A stretch of 64,000 bases of DNA, taken from Piezodorus guildinii (taxonomy: Eukaryota > Arthropoda > Insecta > Hemiptera > Pentatomidae). The position numbers and the translations under genes are program-made. Below the pieces are notes generated by a model. That model was not told the origin of the DNA. It saw nothing but the letters and a program-made list of their open reading frames with translations, and made no database searches. Within the stretch, counting starts at the first letter, position 1; each line of letters starts with the position of its first letter. This document shows positions 30,461 through 41,567 of the stretch, piece by piece. Location: the NCBI GenBank assembly GCA_023052935.1, contig CM041298.1, positions 63,978,217 to 64,042,216 of the forward strand, written 5' to 3'.

Positions 30461-31537
30461 ATGGTTAATATATAAATAAGATATGAAATTCTAGTAACAT
30501 TTAAACAATAATGAAATAGGTCAATTGGCGTCCATCTAGAATAACCACCAACTAGCATTTATTTTGCAAAATTTGTAATTTTTTATAATTTGTCGCGCAT
30601 GTGTTAGGCCATACAGGGCAAGAGTAACATATTATAGGCCTAATATAAAGATAATATAATAACTTTTTATTAATAATATTAAGTCTAGAATACTTCGATA
30701 ACAGGGGGAATAATTTTTGCATGGCTTATATAGCTTGATTAATTTGAGTATTAATATGGTTTGTGTATGTTAGCCTAGACTCCAGATGTACCTCTAAGTA
30801 GGTAATATATTTAGACCACAGTATGGAGTTTCCTTCTGTGGAATCAGATTTTTCAAACATTTCATTCCAGGACTTTAATATAGTAAAAAACAATTCTATA
30901 TTTTTATCCGAAAATAATTAAATAAGTTGTCGGTTTAATAATATAGTAATGAGAGAGTTTTGCACTTCCTGTAAATTTTCTTAAAATAGATATAGTATCT
31001 TTTGGAAATCATATTCTCGATTTCTTTCTCCCTGGTAACATCAGTAGATTATAAATCGACATATTCGTGATCTATTGTTTTTTCTAGTCAAGAAGATTTT
31101 TTTTTTTTTAATTTAGAAAATAAGACTTTACCTAACTTAGCTTATGATAATTTATGTTTATAACCTGTTAGAAGGTTATAAAATTCTATTACAAAGATTA
31201 ACAATTCAGGAGTAAAGGTTAACGATTTTATTTCAGTGATACGCGGTGTTTTTTGGACGGCTAACCCCAGAAGAGGTAGGAACGAAATGAAAGCGGTAAG
31301 ATAGCATTGAATCGGTCGCAAAGACATAATACCTTGAGGAAGAGGTTAGTTTCAGATAAGTCGGAACGTATTGTGTCCCCAGCCCTAACCTCAAAGAACT
31401 CCCTCTCACCCCAACCTTTCTCTGACCCACACAACTACTTATTTTCTTCTTTAGAGGCTTCACATTCTCTATATATTTCTTTTCTTAGCTTTATATTATA
31501 TTTCAATCTCTGTTTAAAACTATAGCTCTACACTATG
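30461..31537. other. No recognised feature
   Basis: AT-rich DNA. Short open frames around 31140-31525 overlap on both strands without motifs and are probably chance. Confidence 0.35.
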
Positions 31538-31539
31538 TA

Positions 31540-32611
31540 CTCTACCAGACAAAGGTTTGAGACCTCTCCCTCGACTCATTATAAAAATACTAAACAAAGT
31601 AGTTTGAAAAATTCTCGAAAATGAATAAAATACGAGACTTTAGAAAATATAAGAAAATATAAAGAAAAAGAGCAATATAAATTAAAATACCTTTGATAAT
31701 TATTTCTTGTATTCCTTAGTCATATCCTAGTTCCTGTAAGAATTTCGGATCATGAGAACTTAGTCTCTTTTTTATTATAGGAATTTTCAAAATTCGTTTA
31801 TGGCGATGTTAATAACCCTCTACAATAAAAATATTTACATTAAAATACGTTATCCAACCATACCTGAGACTGTCTAGCAAATATATCATCAAAATTACTT
31901 TTTGAAACTAACTTCACATAGTTACTCCGCAAAATAAGTGTTCTCTCTGCGGTAACTCAGTGCCCAAAGACTTTAATAATACACTGCCGGACAAAATTAA
32001 AGGATCACTTCAATATTTTGAAATTACTGAACTGTATAGGGTATTTTCGAAAATATTCTTTTTACTTTGGAAGTCACACGTTATTATAAGGGTGATAAAA
32101 AATAAAAAAATCTTTTCTAGACATTTTTAATAGGAAAACAAATCAAAAAATAAAAATTTCCTACAGTCTCAAAATGAAAAAGTAAATCTTTGAAATGAAA
32201 CGAAATAACAAAACTGAATAAAAAGGAAGAATTCAAGGAAAAACATCAATAATTGGTATTCCCACCTCTAGCTCTGATAATTGCTTCCATTCTACTGCCC
32301 ATTCCAGCGACCAGGACTCTTACATTTTGTTCTGGGATGTTGGTTCACTCTTCCACTAACATTTCCCTTAAATCTGCCAAATCTCGTGGGTCTCGGGCGC
32401 GGACACGTCTTCCAAGCATGTCCCATACATGCTCTATTGGGTTCATATCTGGACTTTTCGAGAGATTTTTGCAACTGCGTGTTCTTCGGAATCTGGTAAC
32501 TGTCTGCGTGGTTTCCTCCAGAGGTTCAGGAATGTGCAAATTTTCAAACTACTTTGTTTAATATTTTTACAATAAGTCGAGGGAGAGGTCTCAAACCTTT
32601 GTCCGGTAGTG
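31540..32611. mobile_element. Tc1-like element E1, defined by ~65-bp terminal inverted repeats
   Basis: The left end (31540 on; ccagacaaaggtttgagacc, then ctccctcgact) is matched inverted at 32548-32611. TA lies outside each end (31538-31539 and 32612-32613), as expected for Tc1/mariner insertion. Its right end lies inside the other inverted-repeat pair (E2). Confidence 0.7.
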
Positions 32612-32656
32612 TAATATAAATATTTGTAAGTGATCCTTTAATTTTTTCCGGCAGTG
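31982..32656. mobile_element. Tc1-like element E2, defined by ~28-bp terminal inverted repeats
   Basis: cactgccggacaaaattaaa at 31982 is matched inverted by the sequence ending at 32656 (ttttttccggcagtg). TA lies on both sides (31980-31981 and 32657-32658). The element is 675 bp and overlaps E1 in an interlocked, not nested, order. Confidence 0.75.
32255..32540 (-). pseudogene. Tc1 transposase C-terminal remnant
   Basis: The minus strand encodes SPDMNPIEHVWDMLGRRV, with the final acidic region of the DD34E family, then RARDPRDLADLREMLVEE. An in-frame TGA (where Trp is usual) follows, and the frame goes on to VAGMGSRMEAIIRARGGNT. The first two thirds of the transposase are missing. Confidence 0.88.
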
Positions 32657-32719
32657 TAATTGCTAAATTTACAATGGTTTTCTAAATTGCTCAATATTCA
32701 TAATTTTTTAACTATAACA

Positions 32720-32860
32720 GGCAGTTAGAAGATGGCCTCGAGACCTAATGTTTTAAATAAACACTGCGTAGTTTCTCACGCCTATGTAAGAATGATCACA
32801 TTTACTTGATTTTTTGTATTTTTTTTTTTTTAATTCATTTATAAATATCACTATAAATAA
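32720..32860. other. Jockey 3' scrap and T-run
   Basis: agatggcctcgagacct at about 32731 equals the end of the Jockey coding region (WPRDL), but nothing else of the element remains. Confidence 0.4.
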
Positions 32861-33590
32861 AAAATCTGGTGCGGGCAACACACGACTTTCACTTACCTCC
32901 ATTTTTAAAATCAATTAAAGAATTTTACAGTTAGAGATAAAAATACGTGAAATTATTAAGGAATTAATAAAATTGAATTTATATATAAACATGTGTTTTA
33001 TTAAAATATATATTATATTATTATCTTAAATAATCAGTTAGTTTTATCTTCTTTTCATCACTCTCCATTAACTTCTAAAAGCTTGTGTATGAGATGATAT
33101 TTTTCCAACGGTATATCATTCATGTATATTACTGCTCTTATGTTCAAAAACGAAAAATTGCATTAAAAACATATTTTTCTGTTTTCTCCTTTAGTTGGGT
33201 ATCGAATTTATTCAATTTATATATTTACCTGTTTTTCATCAGCGTTAACAAGATAATCTAGTTATTATTATTGAATCTACAAAATTAAAGGTACTTTAGG
33301 GGAAGACAATTTAAAATATCGGCATTTAAGCCCTGTCAGACCATTTTTATCCAAATAAAACCTACATGATATTAAAGCCCATTAAATTTTACATCGATAT
33401 AGCGAGTTTAATCAAAATCGTCGGAACTGTTTTCGAGAAAATCGAAAAAAGGTGCAAAATGCATGGTATAAAGTGCCTCTTCTGGTAAGCTCATTTTGAT
33501 GAAAAAAGTTTTGTCACGTCTCGGGCGTATAGTTGTCTTAAATATGAAATTTCAGTTTCATAGGACCTACCGTTTTCGCCCGGGAGTTAC

Positions 33591-33623
<33 letters not shown>

Positions 33624-33780
33624 ACACACACACGCACACACACACACACAGAGACCTTTTTGCGGGACTTGGTTATTTGGACTCAGGGGACCCTAAAACG
33701 TGTATTTCCGTTGAAAACTGGAATTCGAAAATTTTCACGATCGCAATACTTCCCCTTACTATATATAGTAAGTGAAAGTA
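32861..33780 (+). repeat. Family A dispersed repeat, full-length reference copy
   Basis: The copy is 920 bp. The head is aaaatctggtgcgggcaaca with actttcacttacctcc. Further on come ttttcatcactctccatta, aattaaaggtactttag, atttaagccctgtcagac, a (CA)n tract at 33594-33650, gggactcaggggacc-type sequence and gatcgcaatacttcccc. The tail is agtaagtgaaagta. The inverted motif actttcactta.../...taagtgaaagt lies ~30 bp inside the head and at the very tail. There is no coding capacity beyond ~66 codons, and its class is not known to me. Confidence 0.85.
33594..33652. repeat. (CA)n microsatellite inside family A
   Basis: CACACA tract with a few interruptions. The same position is a CA/TG tract of different length in other family A copies. 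Confidence 0.95.
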
Positions 33781-34553
33781 ATATGTTTATATTATAATAT
33801 TTAAAAATATTACTACTATATTGACTTATTGTTTCTTTATTAGTTCTACTTTTCCACAGTCTTTTTATGTCATCATCCGGTTTCCTACTACATGTTTCTA
33901 CACCGTTTTAAGATAAGTAGCCTGACGACCTATCAATGTTCGATAAGGATTTTCTCTTTTCCTGAAGACAATGAAGAGATCGTAGGTGTAAGGTATTGGA
34001 AGATAGGGAATTCTGGCTGGAGTCCCGAAAGACACTATCGGGTAAATGTAGCGTGGCATCCTAATCACTTACCGATACCCTCCACTTCCTTAGATCTTCT
34101 ATTTCCCGAAACCACCCCTACCCTAAGTCTGAGGATAAAGGGGCTTGGCAGGATCATTTCGAACAGGCTACTTCAAAAAAAAAAAAATGCGGACCATATA
34201 TTTGTTTAACATCGTTGAGATCAATGGAAAAAAAAAGTGTAAAAAATAGAAAACAAAAAATATTGGGTTCATGTTCCCTTAGAACAAAAACAAATAATTG
34301 TTAATATTGTATTATACATACTCACTTTTTGGTTTATTATTTTCAATATGCATATCTTTAAAAATAACTGATTTATTGAATTAAATCACTTTCAATCGGC
34401 CGCCATTTTTAAAATTACCAGCTGATGTCAACTTCTAAATGTTAGGATCATCGTCATATGTTTTAGTATTTTTGTGGCGAATCGGGAGCAAAAATTGGTC
34501 CAGTAGTCCAGCGGACAAACGGATTTTTTTAATTCATTATTCCGGTTATACGT
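33781..34553. other. Unrecognised sequence
   Basis: A 105-codon frame at 33892-34209 is comparatively GC-rich, but it has no motif I recognise and no relative in the window. It could be a decayed retroelement or exon fragment. Otherwise AT-rich. Confidence 0.3.
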
Positions 34554-34830
34554 TTGTTAATTTGTTTATTTATTTAACGTCCCTATATGCTGCTGTGGCT
34601 AATCGGACGATGCTACAGTGGGAGTCCTAATTTTTGCCTATCCAGGTTTTATTAGGATAGGGACCTTTAACGAGTACCTGACATGGCACAGGCTCGAGTC
34701 CCCTCCAAAGGAAGGCATAACTAAGGATTTTTTACTCCCATTAAAAATCCTAGGGCTACCTGCGGGTTTGAATCCGGGACCTTTGGTATAGGAGGCTGTT
34801 ATGCTAACCAACATGCTATAGGTAACCTCT
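34554..34830 (-). mobile_element. SINE family C, copy 1
   Basis: Related to copies 39258-39525 and 44815-45057 through tttatttaacgtcc, cggacgatgctacagtg, gagtcccctccaaaggaagg and ttaaaaatcctagg blocks. On the minus strand the head has a tRNA-like A-box region and a ggtttgaatccggg-type B-box complement. A likely but imperfect target duplication (cggttatacgt / cggtttctacgt) flanks it. Confidence 0.7.
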
Positions 34831-35254
34831 CGGTTTCTACGTATCTTAAAACTTCAAATTTTGAAAGGGTCGTTTTGTTTCTGTTTGTCTGATTACAAAG
34901 TTTCATTATTGAAAAAATGAAGCAAAATTGTGATTTTGTTTTTCATAACATATATGCAATATTATGAAGTATCAGATTCAAGGGAACGGCGAGATCTAGT
35001 GTATAGATCACGCAATCTATAGTTCCTTATGTTCCCTTTGAATTCCGGCTGTGGGGTTGGGGCCCTGGGGTATGGAGGTCCCCTGGGATACACGCAGCCT
35101 CTATGAAGTGTGTATCCAAAAGTTGGAGAAAAACCTGGCGCTGTAATCTCGGCCAGTCCCTTACAAACAGTACGAATCTCTATATGTACTGAGCTCAACC
35201 TCGATGGATTGTAGAGATATAGATTTCTTAGTTTTTACAAGATTTATAATTAAA
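34831..35254. other. Unrecognised, partly GC-richer sequence
   Basis: 35040-35200 is GC-richer (ggggccctggggtatggagg, then an acgcagcctctatgaag stretch) and could be another decayed SINE. I could not find a second copy or target duplication. Confidence 0.3.
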
Positions 35255-35424
35255 AAGCTAAGACGGAGTAGAGGTTTGGGGCTCAACTAAACCAACAAAT
35301 TCTTCCCGTATCCAATCCCTACAATCCAAAATCCTTCGTAAAATCCTCAATGCTCCTAACTTTGTAACTAATAAACTGAACCATAAAGATCTTGATGTTC
35401 CGTATGCTGCAGATTTGGCCTAAA

Positions 35425-35468
<44 letters not shown>

Positions 35469-35935
35469 CCCCTACCTCGCCTTTGAAGGCTATACGGGGT
35501 TCTCGGGCCAGGGGTGAGGGCGGGGGATAAATGCTGAAATAAAAGTCCCCCACAGCACCGAGTCTCGAACTCGTAATTTTTTGGGTTTCAAATTAATCGG
35601 TCCTCTGTGTTGCTAGGCAACGCGCGTTTAAAGCAACGCGCGCTAACCCGGTCAGCTACCCCGCCCCGGCCCAAACCAGATATCATTCCTTTCACGAGAA
35701 ACTCCATTCGCACTTTAATCCTCTAGTTTCAATCCTTTCTTCCACTTCAATTCCTGATAATCCTCCGAAGCGTCTGAAAAGAAGATTGCCTCGAGACCTT
35801 CAAGTTTAGAATATTTTTATGGTAATTCCATTGGGAAGCTTTTTTACATGTCTTTTTCATGAGTATTTTCTTTTAGCCTATTTACTAGATGTGTTGTACA
35901 ATACAGTTGTAAATATAAATAAATAATTTTAAAAA
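35255..35935 (+). pseudogene. Jockey-like LINE, 3' fragment split by a SINE (J4)
   Basis: 35265-35430 encodes TNSSRIQSLQSKILRKILNAP and a DLDVPYAADLA segment. 35682-35810 resumes with RYHSFHEKLHSHFNPLVSIL and RRLKRRLPRDL. A 3' UTR and an A-run end at about 35940. It is closest to J1. The coding sequence is cut exactly at the SINE insertion, whose duplicated target is Jockey sequence (ggcctaaaccagat). Confidence 0.85.
35431..35667 (-). mobile_element. SINE family A2 type ('ctacctcgcc' SINE), copy 1
   Basis: A 14-bp target duplication (ggcctaaaccagat at 35417-35430; ggcccaaaccagat at 35668-35681) bounds it. On the minus strand the head has gtagctgaccgggttagcgc (A-box-like) and acgagttcgagactcgg (B-box-like), and the tail is a ~38-nt poly(A). 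It is therefore a tRNA-derived SINE, related to 39624-39912. Confidence 0.88.
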
Positions 35936-36039
35936 AAATAAAAGCTAAAAGTTGAAGAAGGATTTTTTGTGACATTTTAGTCAAAACTGGAATTAATGCT
36001 TACAAGAATATTATAAATTCTACGATATCACTCTTTTAA

Positions 36040-36270
36040 GTAATGTCTTGTATTGATAATTTAATAAACATTATCAAATCCATTTTTTCAAAGTCTAAAT
36101 TATTGCTAAGTTGCTTTTATCTTTTTTCATTTAGCTCTTCCATTGTTAATGTTTCAAATATAAGGAAACAAATGATTTTCTTGAAGAGTGGAGAAGGAGG
36201 AACTGTAATTGTTATTGCAATTACAATTACAATTCCTCCCCCACTCAGAGATCGATGGGTCGTATGAAGT
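36040..36270. other. Unrecognised sequence with a short hairpin
   Basis: ggaggaactgtaattgt and acaattacaattcctcc at 36197-36239 form a clean hairpin. No gene is seen. Confidence 0.5.
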
Positions 36271-36454
36271 TGCAGGAGCACAGGTGTTGTGTTATTAATG
36301 TGTCCCGTTCTAATATTGCCTTGTAGTGTGCCATGGTGTACCTTGTAACACTAAGTCCTCAAGCACTGGGCTTATTGCTACCATATTGTACCTATTAATA
36401 TTTATTAATTAAAATCTACAACGATAATAAAACGTGGGGTTTCCCATGTTAGCT

Positions 36455-37200
36455 GCTGAATAATTATATTTTTGGATTTTCAATAATGAACCTTTGTAAT
36501 TAATCAAAATAAAAATTACCCCTCTTTAAAATTTCAACACGCAAATAAAAAAAAAAACGCTGCAAATTCTTTTACATAACGGTGTATTATTTCCATATAA
36601 CAACATTAGTGTATAACTGTTTATATAGCTGTTGATAGGCAATTAAGCAATATGAAAAGCGATAATTCTAGGGATAATGGCATGTCACTACTTTTGATTT
36701 CGAAATGGTATATCTATGCCACTTCTGAACCAATTTCAATGATATTTTTCTTGATTTTGTAGAAAATTTAATTTTTGGTATTTACTTATTAATCAGGAGA
36801 AATGGATTTTTTTTATTCGTTATGAGGATTCTGAGCATCTTGAAATGCAAGCCCTCAAATTTCGAGGACGAGGAAGAGTATATTTTTTTGGTCGATTACA
36901 AAGGTTAGTTATTGAAAATAACAAACCAAAAGCATTTATACTAGATTGCGTTACTATTTCCTTTTCTTTCGATGTTAATTCAAATAATTTTATTAAAATT
37001 TCCCGATTCCAGAACACCTTACATTTTTTCTCTATAATCTATAATAACCGAGTTATCAGGGAATCGCGTCTCTTGTGGTAGTGGTTTTATCATATTAAAA
37101 TAATTTTTTTTTTTTTTTGTTCATCGTGTTGTCTTGATCTCGAAAATCTTTTCGATTTTTCTCTATCTTCAATAAATACGCTCAGAACACAGATATTTTT
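36455..37200 (+). repeat. Family B dispersed repeat, forward copy
   Basis: Blocks in order: ttcaataatgaacctttg, ttaatcaggagaaatgg, catcttgaaatgcaagccct, ggtcgattacaaaggtt, gattgcgttactatttcc, gattccagaacacctta, ttcatcgtgttgtcttg and atctcgaaaatcttttcgat. The same order occurs at 37436-38050 (reverse), 38463-38960 (reverse), 56130-56560 and 62690-64000. It has no coding capacity, and its class is unknown to me. Confidence 0.75.
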
Positions 37201-37435
37201 TACAATCGAGAAAAGTATGTATAGAGTTTTAGAATCAGTATAAAAAAAAAAAAGGAATATGTAAAAAATTGAAATCTTGCCTATACATAAATATATACGC
37301 TTGTAACTACGTTATTTTCTAAGATAAAAAAAATATTTATTAGTGTGTTTTAACCAAAATACCGCTAATAATTATAAAAATAAGAGAAAACAATTAAAAT
37401 TGTATCCATAAATAATAATTAAAAAAAAAAAAAAG

Positions 37436-38050
37436 TTGATCTGTATATTTAAGTCACAAATTATAATAGATGTAATTCCACCAAAAATCGGTTATTACTG
37501 AAGATGGGTAAAAATGGAAAATACTTTTGAGATAAGAACAACGCGATGAACAAAGAGAAGAAAAATAATTCTCAAATGGTCAAGCTACAACTTATAAGAG
37601 ATGTGACTCTCTGATATCTCGGTTATTATTGATGATAGAGAAAAGATGTAACGAATTCTGGAATCAGGAAATTTTATTTGAATGTAAATCGAAAGAAAAG
37701 AAAATAATAGGAAATATTAACGCAGTCTAGTATAAATGCTAGGGGAGCCCGTGGTTGAGTGGTTAGCGCGCTAGCCTCTCATGGTACAGGTTCTGTGATC
37801 GAATCTCAGTCCCAGCGGGGCTTTTATAAGGATGTGAAAAAATGGGGATTCACTCACAGCCTCTCCCCCGGATATGTGAGACCCCGTCAGCCAAAGGGTG
37901 GCCACTCACAAAATTATTTGTAGTGAGTGATGACCCTACACTAAAAATTGCATCATGAAACGTACACGGCCTATCGCGCCACCGGAAGAAGAAATATAAA
38001 TGCTTTTCGTATATTATTTTAAATAATGAACCTTTCTTATTATAGATATA
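37436..38050 (-). repeat. Family B dispersed repeat, reverse copy split by a SINE
   Basis: It carries gttgatctgtatatttaagt, acaacgcgatgaacaaagag, attctggaatcaggaaa and acgcagtctagtataaat. The SINE at 37741-37994 interrupts it before ataatgaacctttctta. Confidence 0.75.
37741..37994 (+). mobile_element. tRNA-derived SINE (family with 'gtggttgagtggttagcgcg' head)
   Basis: The head gcccgtggttgagtggttag with gcgctagcctctcat has a strong tRNA A-box. gatcgaatctcag serves as the B-box. A non-tRNA body with agccaaagggtggccactca and a gccaccggaagaagaaa tail follows. A perfect 10-bp target duplication tataaatgct flanks it (37731-37740 and 37995-38004). It looks young. It should not be annotated as a tRNA gene, because the acceptor stem does not close. 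Confidence 0.9.
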
Positions 38051-38462
38051 AAGGAATAAATACTTTTCTGTCACTTCCGGTATTAATCCCAGACCCTGGT
38101 GTTGAGAAGCATACTAAGATAGTTTTGGAGCTACCGTTTATTAAATTTATTATTTACTAAACTGTAAATAAAACATACACGCGTAGGGAAATTTAAGTTT
38201 GGCTTACTCCAATATAAAAAAAATCCTCCGTTTGTTCTAGTTTAATATCGTTCTACTTTTATCATCAGCGCTATTTTTATTATTTTTTTAGGACCAGACC
38301 TTCTAGAGACCTCACAAATTTCATTTTCCTCTCTTCCCCGTTACTCCGTCTTCCTTATCTCCTTCATTTTTCCCTAATCTTTATTGTATTATCCTATTTA
38401 CTAACTTAATTATATTTTTTATAAGTAATTTATAAACATATTTACGCATCTAAATCTATTGA

Positions 38463-38960
38463 AACTGTATATTCTGAAATCTGTTGATCTGTATATTCAA
38501 GTCACAAATTATAATCGATGTAATTCTACAAAAAAATCTGTTATTATTGATGATTTTCGAGATCAAGACAACGCGATGAACAAAGAGAAAAAATAATGTT
38601 ATACTGTCAAGCCACAACTTATGGGATTCCCTGATAACTCGGATATATTTAATAATAGAGAAATAATGTAATGTATTCTGGAATCAGAAAATTGTATTTG
38701 AAGAGAAATTGAAAAAAAAAAAAAAAAGGAAAAGGAGATAGTAACGCAGTCGAGTATAAGTGATTTTCGTTTGTTATTCTCAATAATGAAACTTTTTAAT
38801 CAACCAAAAAAAAAAAATTACCTTCCTCAAAATTCGGGAGCTTACGTTTCAAGATGTGTAGAACCCGAACAACGAATAAAAGAGATCCGTTTCTCCTAAT
38901 TAATAAATAAATAAATAACAAACTAATAACTTTACTTCTCTTAGTGCTATTTCATAGAGT
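38463..38960 (-). repeat. Family B dispersed repeat, second reverse copy
   Basis: It opens ctgttgatctgtatattcaa and runs through acaacgcgatgaacaaagag and attctggaatcagaaaat to a gagatccgtttctcctaatt end. 38051-38462 between the copies is plain AT-rich sequence. Confidence 0.75.
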
Positions 38961-39257
38961 GTTAAATTGTCTACAAAGTCATCATTGAAATTGGTTAAGA
39001 ACTAGCAGAGATATAGCGTTTTGGAATTATCAGTGGTTTATTTGCTATTTTCCTTTGAATTATTTATTGCTTTTTAATTTATTTAATTGCCTACACCAAT
39101 TATAGCCTATTACAGTTATACCCTAATATTGTTACTTGGAAATAATAAACCAATATGTAATAATTTGCAGGGGTTTTCTGATCATATTTTTAATATTTAT
39201 TTTTTATTATAAAGGTTTCCCTATGCTATTTTATTTTAGACTTATTAGTTAAATTTT

Positions 39258-39525
39258 GTTTGTTTATTTATTTAACGTCACTTTATACTGATATGACTAA
39301 GCGGACGATACTACAGTGGTAGTCCTAAATTTTGTCTATCCAATTGGGATCTTCAACGAGTATATCGCACATAGTTGGGACCAGCTTTTTAGTTTCCCTC
39401 TGAAGGAAAGCAAAACTAAGGATTTTTAACTTCCATTAAAAATCCTAGGACCACCTGCATGTTTGGACCTTGTGACCTGTGGCATAGGAGGCTGTTATGC
39501 AAGCCACCCAGCTACAGGAGATCCC
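39258..39525 (-). mobile_element. SINE family C, copy 2
   Basis: A perfect 13-bp target duplication ttagttaaatttt lies at 39245-39257 and 39526-39538. Body blocks tttatttaacgtcac, cggacgatactacagtgg and ttaaaaatcctagg match copies 1 and 3. On the minus strand the head gtagctgggtggcttgcata resembles a tRNA A-box region. Confidence 0.88.
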
Positions 39526-39623
39526 TTAGTTAAATTTTAATTTTATATCGTCTTTTTCCACTTTTTTTTATTTATTGGGATATATTACAATTCGTTTCTA
39601 AATGAACAATAGTAAAGTGATAT

Positions 39624-39912
39624 TTTTTTTTTTTCCACCCCTACCTCGCCTTTGAAGGCTATACGGGGATTTCTCGGACCAGGGGATGAGGGCGGGGGAA
39701 TTAATGCCCAGATAAAAGTCCCCTCCGGTACCGAGAGTTAAACTAGTAATTTTTGGTTTTCAAAGTATTGGTCATCTAGTAGCTAGGCAACGCGTGTTTA
39801 AAGTAACGCGCGCTAACTATCTCGGCCCCCAAAAGATATTGTCACTGGATGCGATCTCGTCACTTTCGGAACAATAGATCGGAGCGCTGCCACCGAGCCA
39901 CTGGAGATCTGG
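39624..39912 (-). mobile_element. 'ctacctcgcc' SINE, copy 2 (longer head)
   Basis: An 11-bp target duplication taaagtgatat lies at 39613-39623 and 39913-39923. The body matches 35431-35667 (ctacctcgcctttgaaggct, gggcgggggaat, gctaggcaacgcg). This copy has ~80 bp more at the head, including ccagtggctcggtggcagcg on the minus strand, a second tRNA-like A-box. The family may have a dimeric head, or copy 1 may be 5'-truncated. Confidence 0.85.
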
Positions 39913-40096
39913 TAAAGTGATATGAGGCCACATCCACACAATATATACAGAAAATAATGATTAAGTCAAATTTCATAAAATATAATTTGTCTATTACTGT
40001 CGTAATCCTTATCATGCATAATTTCTGTTTTTTTGGTTTTACATTATGTTTGTTGTTGTTGTTTTTTTAAACTGAATGTTATCTTGTTTTGTTATT

Positions 40097-40135
40097 AGCA
40101 ATGAAGATGGTAGAAAATTTAGGCCGAAACGTCAA
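40097..40135 (+). ncRNA. Degenerate hammerhead-like motif beside a foldback
   Basis: atgaagatgg, a 12-nt loop, then ggccgaaacgtc: GAAAC-GTC and a CTGAAGA-like core with its first C replaced. No good stem I is seen. It is probably a decayed relative of 45820-45853. Confidence 0.3.
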
Positions 40136-40178
40136 AAAAACATTAAATAATGTAGTTTCCACTATTGCATTGTTTTTT

Positions 40179-40504
40179 CTTTCTCTGGCCGCTAAACAGA
40201 CTAATTTCCTCTTAAGCATCCCAACCGTCTACTACTATATTTAATATTTAATATAACATTAATTTAAAAACGCTATAACTATCCGGAGATAATATCAATT
40301 GTTAAGAATCATTTCAACAAGTTAGTTAAAACTTAGTTTAGTTAAAGTTAAAGTCGCCATTCTCGTTGAAAGGATTCTTAACAATTGATATTATCTCCGG
40401 ATAGCTATAGCGTTTTTAAATTAACGTTATATTAAATATTGAATATAGTAGTAGACCGTTGGGATATTTAAGAGGTAATTAGCCTGTTTAGCTGCCAGAG
40501 AAAG
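40179..40504. mobile_element. Foldback element with ~140-bp arms
   Basis: The left arm 40179-40318 and right arm 40365-40504 pair along nearly their whole length (ctttctctggc.../...gccagagaaag; tatccggagataatatcaat and its complement) around a 46-nt loop. A third partial copy of the inner part (gttaagaatcctttcagcg) lies at 40838-40866. Confidence 0.85.
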
Positions 40505-40513
40505 AACAAACAA

Positions 40514-40960
40514 AAATTTAACTTAGAATAAAAAAAACAAAATTTAAAACAGTCCTTAAAATATGAAAATCGGGCATATCCTTTGAAATAGTAGATTAGT
40601 CCTTTTCGGACGTAACCCACCTCACCCACCCTAATATAGACAGTTAGACTTAAGTTATTTCGAACCGCTTTTGCATCGGGAAGAGAGTTTCTATATTAAA
40701 AAGTGTCCTTTTTAGTGTGGTAATCCTAGTTACAAGTGAATTATTTCGATTCGTATTCTTTTAAAAGGAGAATCGAGTCAAAAATGGAGGTTCTCTTCCA
40801 TTTTGAACCGTCTCCTGGTTACAATAAAAATCAATCGTTAAGAATCCTTTCAGCGAGAATGGCGAATTTAACTTAGAATGAAAAAAAAAACACAAATTAA
40901 AGCAGTCCTTAAAATATGAAAATCGGGCATATCCTTTTAAATAGTAGATTAGTCCTTTTC
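40514..40960. repeat. Direct repeat pair beside the foldback
   Basis: 40514-40603 and about 40868-40962 share aacttagaat, cagtccttaaaatatgaaaa, tcgggcatatcctt and agtagattagtccttttcgg. Together with the arm copy at 40838-40866 this suggests a larger broken composite element. Confidence 0.7.
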
Positions 40961-40962
40961 GG

Positions 40963-41567
40963 GATAATAATATTATTATATTAATAATATATAATATATG
41001 ATCATTTATTAAAACTCTTAAATCACATGAAATATTCGAAAACGAATGTTTTAAAAGGGGTTAACATACAATACTGGATATTATCAAGTTGTGCAGTAGA
41101 GGAAGTTTACAAAACACCAAATATCAGAATATAGATCTGCGGAAGCTTAATTTGCTTCTCCCTGCAATGAAAGGACCCTCCTGATTGGTGGATAAGGACT
41201 ATCAGATGTTTCCTTTGTATCTGCTCACTAAGGGGAAGTGTTATTTAAAACTTTCTATTTGTTCAGGTTGTTCAACTTACACATACCCTACGCCTTCCCT
41301 CTCATCTTCTACTTGAGGAGCCGTATTGAAATAGGGGTGGGAGGGTGATGAACCCTTTCGCTGCCTTCATCAGATGAAGAGCCATCGCTGTTGAGGAAAA
41401 AAAAAGTAAATAAAAAGGGGACAACCTTGTAGTTTTACTTAATATAATTCATAATAATATATAAGCATTCTTAATGTCTACAATGGGCATGTAGAGTCTG
41501 TGAATTTTCTTTCATGAAATTGAATACCTATTCCTAAGATTAAAATAAAAACATTTGTCCATTAGTT
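40963..41567. other. No recognised feature
   Basis: 41150-41400 is moderately GC-richer, but no frame or motif is recognised. Confidence 0.4.

Noticed and set aside
33892..34209. Host protein-coding exon (105 codons)
   Set aside because: No recognised domain, no convincing splice context and no relative; left as unrecognised.
37741..37815. A tRNA gene
   Set aside because: A- and B-box strings are present but the acceptor stem does not close, and the unit has a SINE body and target duplication.
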